Assembly: GCA_002794775.1 (NCBI GenBank)
Contig: NBAY01000022.1
Location: 1 to 64,000 of the forward strand
Origin: Porodaedalea pini
Lineage: Eukaryota > Basidiomycota > Agaricomycetes > Hymenochaetales > Hymenochaetaceae
Direction of reading: 5' to 3'
Length of the DNA: 64,000 bases
The stretch's first letter is position 1. Every line of letters starts with the position of its first letter. Shown in pieces: positions 11,541 to 21,934 of the stretch. The position numbers were made by a program, and so were the translations under genes. The notes under the pieces are model-generated. The model was not told where the DNA came from, ran no database searches, and saw nothing but the letters and a program-made list of their open reading frames with translations.

Positions 11541-12593
11541 ATGGCATTCAAACAGAACACCAAGTGTAGAAAGCCAAACCCATCCCTGATGATAGAGAGT
11601 GAGGTGGCACCGCCGAATAGTATCCATCTACGTTCACTTAGTCCATTGACTCCATTATCTTGGTTCAGCTCCATCATCGACATGTCTTCTGCCAAACCCT
11701 ATATGGTCAACTCTCATATTTCCTTGAGAATCTTGACACCAAATTTTTCTTCTCGAGCACAGTCAGCCGCAGCTTCTCCGGTTGCGATCAAAAAGTCTCT
11801 TCCAGTTCTTCCCAGCCGTCCTCCTTCTCCATTTGGACTCTTCATGAACCCTTCCAACAATGTGTTGTCCACCCAAACTACACATGTGACACACCGCAAG
11901 CATTCCGAGGACTACCAGATCAAGGAATTCAGTGCCAAAAATCATCTCAAGCCCACTGGGTCTAACTTATTTGCATGGAAGAGTATTCAAGAGATAATTC
12001 TAATCAGTAATAACTGGTTCAGGCATGCAACTGGCTTGATTCCCTGGCCGAACCCAGCTGATGGGCTAGAGGCTTTCGAGAGCTGGTATTGGGTCAACAT
12101 GCTTGCTAAGGGACAACTAGCACTCAATATCCACTCCTCTCTTTATGGTGAACTGTGTCCCAACATTGCTACGGCTGCAGATCTCTGGAGAATCGTAAAT
12201 GATAGGTTTGGCAAACACTCCATCTTAGCAGAAACTGCAGCCAATGCACGCCTCCATTCCAAATGGATCATTGAAGGCGAATCTCTTCGTAATCATGTCT
12301 TCAAGCTTCGCCAGCTCCAAGCCGAGTGTATTAATTGTGGGATTGTCCTTACTTCTCCCGAGTGGCACACAATCATTCTTCAGTCCCTCGCTGATCATCC
12401 AGAATGGAAGCAGCTCATGCTATACAGCACAGTTATGCACGACCCTAAAGATCTGATCTCTACTTTGGAACTCCAAGAAGCTCAAGGTTTCAGCGCAATA
12501 AAGAAGGCTGAATCCACTCTCCAAATCAATACTCAGGGACATGGTGGCAGGCGTGAATGTTCGACAAGAACTCTGTGCCCCAATTGTAAATGA
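11541..12593 (+). pseudogene. Copia gag (capsid), nonsense in zinc knuckle
   Basis: Gag-like frame of about 350 codons. A Ser/Pro-rich N-terminus is followed by the Copia capsid region (FAWKSIQEIILISNNWFRHA, WRIVNDRFGKHSILAE). It stops at TGA 12591-12593 inside a CCHC zinc knuckle: CPNCK precedes the stop and GTHLIQNC follows, so restoring one residue would complete C-x2-C-x4-H-x4-C. The stop is therefore a lesion and not the natural end of gag. The frame continues directly into protease. Gag packages the RNA in virus-like particles. Confidence 0.85.
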
Positions 12594-15500
12594 GGAACAC
12601 ACCTGATTCAGAACTGCTGGGCACCTGGAGGGGGAGCTGTACACAAATGTCCTCCCAGATACAAGGTCCCAGCAGAGTTTGCCAATAAAGAACATGCAAA
12701 CCAAACCGCCCAGATTGACGCTCAAATTATCGAACTTCAAAAGGAGCGAGCTCAAGTAGCCAACGCGATAATTACACCGAGCATCTCTAATGTGCCTGAA
12801 ACAGCCCAGATCGCATCCACGGAAGCATCGGTACCCGAACATCACTTCTCATATGCAGCATTCAATTTCAAGAACACAATTGACAGGAATTCATGGATAC
12901 TTGACTCAGGAGCTTCATCTCACATGACAAGGGACAGGGACAACTTTTACGCATACACACCTGTCAAACATGTTTATGTTCAGACAGCCCGAAGAGGTGA
13001 AATGATTCAAGCAATTGGTCGAGGCTCCATGATGGCTTGTTTCAAACATAACGAGAATATCATTAAGGTCCCCATTCATAACATACTCCACATTCCTGAT
13101 CTAGCACATAACTTGCTGTCTCTCTCAAAACTTGACGAAAGTGGCTGTAGGTTCACCTTGTTTGAAAAAGAATGCTTCTTGTCGAAAGATGGAATCCAGG
13201 TCGCTGTAGGCTTCATCTGCAAAAATCAGTGGATCATGAAGATGCATGTCAAATCTGAAACGGCACATATAGCGAGTCTGATAACGGACACAGTGCAGCC
13301 ACTACATATCTGGCATCAGCACCTGGCACACTTCGGATCAGAAAGAATTTGTGAGGTACAGCATGAACACATCACCTTGGGCTTGCTAATACTCAAGGAA
13401 GAAGACCCGAAAAGGTGTGCTACTTGCGTGTCGTCCAAAATGCCCACCACTTCCTCCAAAGCTTGCAAACTCCGTGCCACTAGACCAGGTGACATTATCC
13501 ATGTAGATCTTGAGTTCATCAGTCATAAGTCCTTCTCTGGGGCCGACATATCCCTCAAATTCATCGACAAATACTCCAACTATATTAAAGTTCATGCTCT
13601 CAAATCAAAATATGGTCAAATGATCCTAAATTTATGGATGGCTCTCTGCTCAGAATTCCGTACACAATTCAGTACCAATATCAAAGTGTTACACAGTGAC
13701 AATGGTACCGAGTTCGTCAACTCAGGCATGAATGTGTTCAACCAAAATAACGGTATACATCGTCACCTAATGGTACCGTACCATCACAAAATGAATGGAC
13801 ATGCAGAGAGAATGAATTGCACTGGTGCTGATGCCATCCACTCCATGCTAACATTTGCTGGTTTTCCGCATGCCTACTAGGCCAAGGCTTACAAAATGTT
13901 TGGATATATTCACAACAGAGTTGGTCAATCAAAAGACAGAAACTGATCCCCATTCGAGATGCTATTCAACCGAGTACCATCTGTTAAACATGTATGAACA
14001 TTTGGAGCGATTGCATATATGCATGTGCCACCTGAGAAATGGAGAAAGCTTGATGCCAAGGCCACGTGATGCATCTTAGTCAGGTATCAAGATGATGCTG
14101 CATATTGCCTCATGGATCCTGAGACTCAAGAGATCCATTTCTCTTGAGACGTCATTTTTGATGAGTTCCAATCCTTCCATCAACCGGGTAGCCAAGACAC
14201 ATCTTTGGAGAGCAAGTGAACTGCAGATCCTCCGGAAACATTTCCTGCCACACGCTCTGCCGATCCTCTGGCCTCTGTGCCTGACACTAGTCAACCCTGC
14301 AGATCTGGCCGTGAAGTCAAGTTGACCAAGCAGAGAGCCACCAGGATCAAGCAAGCAGACAGCTTTGCTTATCTCAACTAACAGCCGGGACCTGATGAAT
14401 GCGTACAACTAATTTATCAACCCCAGATTGTCGCTCACATTACTGTACTGCAAAATATACACGAAGCGCTTGAGTCCAAGCAAGCCACCGAGTGGTGTAA
14501 AGCAATGGTATACAAGGATTCAAAACTCACAGAGATGGGATGCTGGACTGTCATCGAACGGCCATCCCACGGCCACATTATCAAGGGAATGTGGGTATTC
14601 AATCTCAAGGAAGAAGCCAACGGCTCCCTCAAATATTGTGCATGCTGGGTGGCACACGGCGATTCTCAAATACCTGGTCTAGAATTCAGAGAAACTTTTG
14701 CTGCCTCTGGAGACTTTATTGCCATGAAGATTGTAGCTTCTCTCAGCTCCCATCAAAGTGCCTTCCTTGCAACTATCGATATCACATCTGCCTATCTACA
14801 CAGCCCTCTCTCTGAAGATAATCTCATCATCGAATACCCTACTGGCTTTAATGTCTCAGGCTTCTCCAATCCGTGCTGTCAATTAAAATGTGCCCTTTAT
14901 GGACTCCATCAAGGAGCCCGCACCTGGTTGGATTTCTTTGGTCTAAAACTCACTGAGCTAGGCTTTTGACAGTGCATCATGGCACCTAGTGTTTATGTTC
15001 ACTCTGACGCCGAGGGGGAGACAATTATTGCTATGCATGTTGATGACTGTACAGCCTTGTGCAAGTCTATGTCCAACAATCAAAGCACTGAAGCAACACG
15101 CTTCAAGAAAGACATTAAAACTCACTTCGTTTTCAAAGAAAAAGATGCAAGACACCGTGCAAACCTGCTCAGAATGATGGTTCTATATAATGAACATTCA
15201 GGCTATGTCAAGCTATCTATTGCTCTTAAAATTGACCATGCGCTCAAAAAGTACAATCTAAAGGATGCACTACCCTATAGAACCCCGATGGCTAAAGATG
15301 TGCTTTCTATGTTTGAACGCGATGACTCCGAAGCTTTTGACAATCCTCCCTGGCCATACTCTCAATTAATCGGTGAACTATTGTGGACTGGAACTATCCT
15401 ACGTATAGATATTGATGTTCTAGCTCGCTATATGCAAAAACCAAAGCTTATTCACTGGGAGGCTTGTAAGCATGTTCTTTGCTATCTCAAAGGAACTTGT

Positions 15501-16004
15501 GAACTAGGAATTGTCTACCGATCAGGGGGAGATGAGATCCCTGTTGGCTATTCAGACTCGGACTGGGCTGGCGACTTTTCTGACCGCAAATCGACAGCAG
15601 GATACATCTTTATGCTCAATGGCGGACCAGTTGCTTGGCGCTTGCGAAAACAAACCATCGTTGCTAAATCTATGGCAGAAGCTGAATATCTGGCAGTATC
15701 CTCATGCGCTCGCGAAGCAATTTGGTTCTGTCATTTCTTCCATGAGATTGGAAGATCTTTTGACTCTCGGGCTATTACTCTCTGTGTCGACAATCTTGCT
15801 GCAATTCAAATGACCCAGAATCCGGTCTACCTATCTAAAACGAAGCACATCGACATTCCTGCACACCATATCCGGGATGAGGTCACCAAGTCACTCATTC
15901 ACCTCAGCCACACTCCCGGAAATGCCAATCCTGCAGACATCCTCACCAAGCCACTCGACGCTATGGCCCATGAAACTTGCGTCAAACTTCTCGGAATGTC
16001 CTGA
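12594..16004 (+). pseudogene. Copia pol: protease, integrase, RT, RNase H (broken)
   Basis: The region is in the same frame as gag. In order: protease active site LDSGASSHMT (about 12900); integrase HHCC region and catalytic core (HVDLEF near 13500, LHSDNGTEF near 13690); reverse transcriptase (IDITSAYLHS near 14775, MHVDDCTAL near 15035); RNase H (GYSDSDWAGDFSDRKSTAGY near 15550, AEAEYLAV, KHIDIPAHHI). In-frame stops lie at 13878 (TAG), 13944, 13995, 14067, 14145, 14217 (all TGA), 14379 (TAA) and 14967 (TGA). I saw no frameshift. The natural stop follows KLLGMS at about 16002. The protein would have processed the polyprotein, copied RNA into DNA and integrated it. Confidence 0.9.
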
Positions 16005-16077
16005 AGCCAATTCTTTCACATCCTTGCTACTCTTCCTACATTTCTACTTTATTCCTATCTTATCACTAGACGTCGCA

Positions 16078-16088
16078 ATGAGGGGGAG
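16078..16088 (+). promoter_or_regulatory. polypurine tract of the Copia element
   Basis: ATGAGGGGGAG lies immediately before the 3' LTR. This is the expected primer for plus-strand DNA synthesis. Confidence 0.85.
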
Positions 16089-16261
16089 TGTTGAGAGTAT
16101 ATGATCGACATTGCTCGTTTAAGTAGTTTAGTCATTTCCAGCCTACTTTCAGTCCGAATTTCCTTTTCCGGTTGAGCATATATTCTGCCAGCCGCTCGCT
16201 CTGCCACCTCAGTTGTGTACACTACGTCCAGCTGAGCATATATTCTATTCAGATACCAAAA
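16089..16261 (+). repeat. 3' LTR of the Copia element
   Basis: A 173-bp LTR, same length as the 5' copy, followed by target duplication ATTCA (16262-16266). It retains CpG at all six sites where the 5' LTR differs. Confidence 0.95.
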
Positions 16262-16495
16262 ATTCATAAAGATTTGAGTGATATGATTTTTTTGAGTGTT
16301 GAGGCTGTCAAAATCACAAATTATGTAATACAATATGACAATCCGAGACAAACCTGCTCCTTTCATTTCTATCAAGTTCCCATTTATCGTCTATCTCGAG
16401 AACTACTATCTACTCATCGCGAGCACGCCCTGCCTACACAGAAAGCGATTAGTCCAGTGTAGCTCAGGTCTACGCTATATTACTCCTCAGTTACA

Positions 16496-18562
16496 ATGGT
16501 CTCACTATCAGATCTACCAGATGAAACGTTCCTATATCATCTGCTGCCAGTCCTGTTAGTGCGGGACGTGCTTGCTTTGGGTGCTACAAGCCACCGCTAT
16601 GCCGCTTTATGCCGTGACAAAACATTTTGGAAGATGAAATGCAAGGAAGATTTCCCTTTCTCGAGCTCGAGAATAGCGCGGACGACCTCGAGGCGATGGA
16701 GGATCATCTATAAAGGTCTGAGCAATCCAAAAATATTCGGGTGGGGGTGAGTGTCCAGATATTTAATGCAGGGAAGGTAATGCTTGACTCCAATGGCAGG
16801 CAAGCCACCCATGGGAGACTAGGTCGTATTGATGTGCCACACGGTGTACCGTATCCGATGCAGCTCGTCTTTCCAAAAAGCTGACTATAGTCAAACTCGT
16901 CGCAGGAGGATGGTGAGTTGAAATCTGGTTTACTCCAAAATAGTTCTGGTATTTTCAAACAGGTCATTCCATGCTCTTGATTCCGGGGGACGCGTTTACG
17001 TGTGGGGTAAGTGATAGTAGACCGCTGAACTCATAGGACGCTTAACTTATTTCCAACAAGGTGCACTGGACGGAGAAACATATGGTCGTGCCCGTGATGG
17101 ATTTTCCGCACGTGGAACGATAACGAATAAACCGCTGCGACTTGAACTTCCTGAGTCGATCCAAATGGTGAGGTAAGTCTGAGTAAGTCTATCACGGATC
17201 TGCTATGAATTGAATATTTATCACTCTTAGCTGCGGACAAAAGCATTCTATGGCACTGGATTGCAAGGGTCAGATATGGACGTTCCTCTCCTGGGGAAGG
17301 CCCTTTCGTCTCGATACGCCGACACTTGACAACTATTCTCCCGATGCGACGCCGATACAGGTTGAATGCGGATGGCCATATTGTGCTGTGCTGACAGCTT
17401 CTGGTGACGTTTTCGTCTGGTGGCCCTCTAGCGCGTCTATCCAGCAGAAATTCAACAGTGTTATGAGGCGCATGGATGCCGAGGGAGACAAGTATGCGCA
17501 TGCAACAATGGAGGATACGATCCCGTGCGTAACGTGGGACCTGCAACATGACCCGCAGAGACTGCCAGCCATCCCCATACTTCCTGAGCTATCGCTCCCG
17601 GGTGGTGCACCTGGTGACAACAAAAAGGAGACAAAACTCGTCAAGATTGCGGCAATGGGCGGGTTCATCATAGGCCTGACGAACAAAGGACACGTCCTCA
17701 AGATCGGCGACCTGCGGACCGAGACAGCCGTTTTGGCGCGTTGGGAATATGTGAGCAAGTCTTTCGTATTTAGTGTTGATCTACAAATGGATATTTGTGC
17801 GCACCTTCGTTGTAGCTTCCGAATTACAGCAAGATAGAAAGGGTTCGTGGATATCCAGTGGTCGCTGGAGCAGGCCAGACAGAAGAGAATGGACAAATCA
17901 CTCACGTTTGTTGTGTTACCTTGTTTTCCGTTCTACATTCTTCTCACATGCTGTTTGCCGTGTCACCCACCTACCCGCCCACAGATCACAGCATACTTCA
18001 AACACTTCGACGCGTACACGCGCGAGAACTCAGTCGTCCTGTGGGGGAGTACGGCAACGGCTGCGGAGGATGCTGCAAAAGCTATTCCTGAGCCACAGGG
18101 CAAATCCATCATCTCTGTCAGTATAGGCAACCACCACAGTGCAGCGCTCACTGCGGATGGGCATTTATACACATGGGGCGAGTTTGGGGAGAGCGCGCTG
18201 GGGCTCGGCGAGCCGGAAATACTTCCAGTTAGAACACCTGGCGAGTATGCGATGCAACAAACGTTGGACGAGGCGAGGCAATGCCATCGCGTGGAAGTGC
18301 CAGATGTGAGGATACCGACGGAGGTGCGCTTCAACTACGGCTTCAAGTTGAAGAGGAAGAGGGTCCTTTTCTGCATCGCTGCAACCGCGGGCGGGTAGCA
18401 TACGGGTGCGCTGGTCATCGACCTTGACCCTGAGGTAAGATAAAGACTTCTGGCAGGCACTGATTGTCGTACTGCATGCACCTGCAACAACAGGATGAAC
18501 ACGACATGGCACAGAACAGAGCTTTGTCTCTCATTGCCTCGGATCGCGCACGGTCTGTCTAA
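16496..18562 (+). pseudogene. F-box / RCC1-repeat protein, broken copy 1
   Basis: Exons match copy 2 (35958-38019, minus strand): 16496-16746, 16800-16912, 16963-17006, 17061-17172, 17231-17750, 17816-17905, 17985-18434 and 18494-18562. Exon 1 encodes an N-terminal F-box (SLSDLPDETFLYHLLPVLLV). The rest encodes RCC1-type propeller blades (IFGWG, GRVYVWG, GDVFVWW, GHLYTWGEF). Two lesions mark it as a pseudogene. Exon 2 is 113 nt instead of 114, a 1-nt loss near 16875 that brings TGA within a few codons. TAG at 18396-18398 replaces the TGG (Trp) of copy 2. Exon 6 also lacks 10 codons present in copy 2. F-box proteins recruit substrates to SCF ubiquitin ligases; the yeast relative with RCC1 repeats is Saf1. 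Confidence 0.85.
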
Positions 18563-18587
18563 CCTTTCTCTCGGACCGTGCTACAGC

Positions 18588-18905
18588 CAATTGTCAGAAG
18601 TCGAGTATAGAACTAGGGTTATTTTGGGATACCTGAAATTTCGGAAGCTCAACAGAATGAAAATGGCTCAAGCTTACTTATATCCATATCGCCCGCTCGT
18701 CATCTTGTTGTCCCATGGGGCTTGCGAATGCAGAATGCAGAAGCTATAGTGTTAGGCAAGTCGGAACCGAAATGCGAAGTTTCGATCGGTGGTGAGAGTT
18801 CCTGTGCATGGACAATGTGCTGCGCATCTTTGAGGGAGGAGGATCGCTGGAATCAAAATAGGTGATTTGACCATGAACAGCGAAGGGCCCACCGTATTTG
18901 TTTCT
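18588..18905 (+). repeat. truncated copy of the 35-kb/38-kb degenerate module
   Basis: Sequence downstream of F-box copy 1 resembles the sequence downstream of copy 2 (35900 going down on the minus strand) and also 38170-38345 on the plus strand. Shared landmarks are a CGAAGTTTCGATCGG-like block, GAGTTCCTGTGCATG and AATAGGTGATTTGA. Similarity stops near 18905. This shows that the duplication of the F-box gene included its downstream neighbour. Confidence 0.65.
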
Positions 18906-19263
18906 ATGAAGCGAGCATATGACATCGTTTTTTCAAATCCTGAGCTCGAGATGGAGAGTCGACAGTAGGCGAATATATGTACACAAATGAGAAATGAGAA
19001 ATATTTGACAGGTCGAGGAATCGAACGGAGGCTGTTGTCTGCACAGCCTCAACAATCGTGGGTTGCGAATTTTGGCAGCTACTCATTGCAGACAACACCT
19101 TCAGGACACACGACGACGACGCTCTGGTCAGTTCATATGTCTCGTTTATGCTCGTGTAGGCCGTCAGAATGCAGGAGATGTCGTTATGCTCTCTTTTCTG
19201 GCGTTTTTACGGCTTGATTTGATGGATCTGTGCAAACGCTGACGGATGATCTCTCCTCTTCAG

Positions 19264-19832
19264 ATGGCACTGAAGGAATACCAGGTCGTGGGCCGCCACC
19301 TGCCCACAGATGCCCAGCCGACGCCCAAGCTGTACCGCATGCGCATCTTCGCGTCGAACGAAGTCGTCGCGAAGAGCCGTTTCTGGTACTTCCTGCGCAA
19401 GCTAAAGAAGGTCAAGAAAGCAAACGGCGAGGTCGTCGGCATCAACATCATCCACGAGCGTCGCCCGCTCCGCGTAAAGAACTTTGGCGTGTGGATTCGC
19501 TACGACTCGCGCAGTGGCACGCATAACATGTACAAGGAGTTCCGCGAGCTCTCTCGTGCGGATGCCGTTCGGAGCCTCTACCAGGACATGGCCGCGCGTC
19601 ACCGCGCCCGTTTCCGGTCCATCCACGTACGTCCAACTGCCCCTGCTATACGAATGAGGATTTGCTGAAAAGGAGCGCACAGATTCTTCGTGTTGTTGAG
19701 ATTGCCAAGGCCGAGGACGTGCGCCGTCCATACATCAAGCAACTCCTTACCCCGAAGCTGCGCTTCCCGCTCCCCCATCGCGTCGCGAAGTCAAAGTCGA
19801 CGTTCGTCGCGCACAGGCCCACCACCTTCTGA
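19264..19832 (+). CDS. RPL20: 60S ribosomal protein eL20 (L18a/L20)
   Basis: Two exons, 19264-19626 and 19683-19832 (170 aa), close to the family length of about 172-176. The eL20 family core is clear: [80 protein letters not shown]. The protein is part of the large ribosomal subunit, between 25S and 5S rRNA. The ATG directly follows CTCTTCAG, so a spliced 5' leader ending exactly at the start is possible; ribosomal-protein genes in fungi often have such introns. It is convergent with CSN5, with 273 bp between stop codons. Confidence 0.97.
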
Positions 19833-20105
19833 TTGCCTTGTCCACGTCTCTGGCCTGCTCAGGTCTTGTTGTCTTGGGATGGTCAGGGCGTCGGCGGTCT
19901 ATGATGGCGATGGCAGGAAAAAATCTCACTTGCATGCCTTGTATCGTACTTTCATTTCCACTCTGCTGTCGTATATGCATATGATTAGGCCATGCTTCCC
20001 TTTGTCTGTCTGTATTGCGTTTGTAGAAACGCCCTCGCCATCGTTACGACAATAACAAGCCCGTGTCCTAGAGTTACACTCGAAAACATCAACTATATCA
20101 ACACT

Positions 20106-21773
20106 TCACGATAATGCCATAGGCGCATCTCCCTCTGATTCTGCTTCAGTTCCCGTCTCAATTCCAACGACAGTCGTGCTCTCAGAGTCTACAGCCGTAC
20201 CCTCCGCAGTCACAGCTAGAGTCACAGCTGCCTCAGGAGCCACTGCTGATACCCCAGCTGCGCTTTCCATAGCACTCGCAAGAGCTTCTACTCCTTTCCC
20301 TTTCTCCTGCTCCGTACCATCCTGCATTGGTTCTAGTCCGTCTATCCGTCCTTGTCCAGGACGTGTAGAAAAGAGTACGTCCTTGAGTACCTGTGAGATG
20401 AGCCCGTGTTGGGCCTCAGCAGCGAGTTTTGCGCTGTCCCTTGTGCTCTTCAGCAATTGGCTGTCTTCCTTCTTTTTCTCTTCTTGTTGCTTTCCCTGTT
20501 TACGTATCTGAACCCACTCGTTCGGATGCGTAGAAAAGTGCACATACCTTCTCCTTTTCATCCTTCTGCAATCTCGGAACAGTCGACCGCGTGTTTGCGA
20601 CGGTGCTCTGCGCCTTCGCAAGTTTCTGAGCGAGATCGCTCAGCTGACTGGCGGCGTACGCGCGGTTCTATACATTCTCAGTTAACACCGTAAGAAAATG
20701 GAGCAGATACGGAGAGCCCACAGAGATGAGCGGACTAGTGCTCAGAGTGTTGACCCAGTACTTATTCCAGAGCGCACCGAGCAAGTCGGAATCGCGGCTA
20801 GAAGTAAAGACCTCGACATTGAGCGCATAATACTGCTCTGCATGCACGCCAAAATCCTCAATCTTCTCGAGAGGAATTGACTGGTACTGTCCGCCTGATC
20901 GGGCGCCTGGTGGCGTGTATCCTTCCGGGTACGTGCGGAACGCGCCGATGTCGACCTTACCGGCGGAGATCGTACGGTTCGGGTCGATCTGTACAATGCG
21001 TCAGGTTGAAGGCGAGCTCAAAGCAAATGGTGGAAGAGCTGTTGTGACGTACGACGACGGCAACGAAGGGATCCTGATACTTTTGATTCGTGATCTGAGT
21101 GTTCACGTCGATCCCGGACAGCCAGCATGCGTAGCCCGGATGCGAATGGTACCACCCAATGGCGTTCTCCTTGCGTCCCACCTGTACAGAAGGACGAACG
21201 AATACTATACGCATGAGTTTAAAGGAGGAGAAAAGAAGAACAGCATACCTTCTCGCTCCCACCAACATATTCAACCATGTACTCGTTCGCGGCCTCGGCA
21301 GCGTTGACCCGCGTCTCGGTGCCCTGCACGGGCAGTGCGAACGAGTCCATGATGACGAGCGCGTCGCCGACGACCTTGCCTTGCATAAGGCCCATGATCT
21401 CCCATGGCACGCCCGAGCGTGCGTGAATCACCTGCGGATACGATTTCAGTCATGTCCACAAGCGAAAGTCAGAGCTGAGAGGGACGTGCCATCTTGATGA
21501 GCGCGACGGCAGAAATTTTGCATGTCTTGAAATAATGTGGACTATGAGGGGAAGTACCACAGAGTAGTTGCTGTCGATAAGATGGCGCATACAACAGGAG
21601 AGATATGAGCACACGCACTCGTTCTTCCAAGGCTGCGCTTTGAGGACGTCTTTGTACACCTCTGCGTCGTATCGGAAGATTTCATCCTGTGGCGGCACAT
21701 CGAGGACATTGTTCTCGAGTGAGAACGTCTTGAACGCCGTCGATGATGACGAGGAAGCCGTCGCCGCCGCCAT
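20106..21773 (-). CDS. CSN5: COP9 signalosome subunit 5 (JAMM deneddylase)
   Basis: Seven exons on the minus strand: 21773-21613, 21541-21490, 21431-21249, 21181-21053, 20988-20722, 20667-20548 and 20507-20106 (about 437 aa). The MPN+/JAMM domain is complete. The upstream glutamate lies in [14 protein letters not shown], and the zinc site [17 protein letters not shown] holds H-x-H-x7-S-x2-[21 protein letters not shown] and [10 protein letters not shown] are also family hallmarks. CSN5 removes NEDD8 from cullins and so recycles SCF-type ligases. The start MAAATASSS precedes the conserved FxLENNV segment. Intron 2 (21489-21432) appears to use a GC donor (ATG|GCACGT), needed to keep KM-VIHARSG contiguous. 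The Ala/Glu/Thr-rich tail after about residue 335 is extra to the animal protein. The acceptor of the last exon could instead be 12 nt later. Confidence 0.95.
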
Positions 21774-21934
21774 GTTTTGTGCTACGTACAGTAAACAGAG
21801 GCGTAAAGCAGATTCAGACTTGAACTTGAAGGCGCACTGACGCGTCTGCACGTGGAATAGCACTTCTTGAACTCCTACCACCACCATCTGGATCGTGGGA
21901 ATCTTGCAGTCAACTCGTCTTATCTCTCTCCGCT

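Larger units (their letters stand above)
11248..16261 (+). mobile_element. complete, inactive Ty1/Copia retrotransposon
   Basis: The element is bounded by two 173-bp LTRs (TGTTGAG...ACCAAAA) and by a perfect 5-bp target duplication ATTCA (11243-11247 and 16262-16266). Inside are a primer site, one long gag-pol frame in the Copia order (gag, CCHC knuckle, protease, integrase, reverse transcriptase, RNase H) and a polypurine tract. All coding parts lie in the same reading frame but are split by in-frame stop codons, so the element is dead. Most of the stops are TGA codons at places where Arg is expected in the family. Confidence 0.95.

Noticed and set aside
16747..16770. Acceptor at ATGCAG for the first F-box intron
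   Set aside because: It leads to a stop at once. Using GGCAG at 16799 gives GWGQATHGRLG, matching an RCC1 blade, and works in both copies.
19000..19090. Possible tRNA (a GAATCGAAC-like block near 19018)
   Set aside because: No cloverleaf with A and B boxes at proper spacing could be formed.
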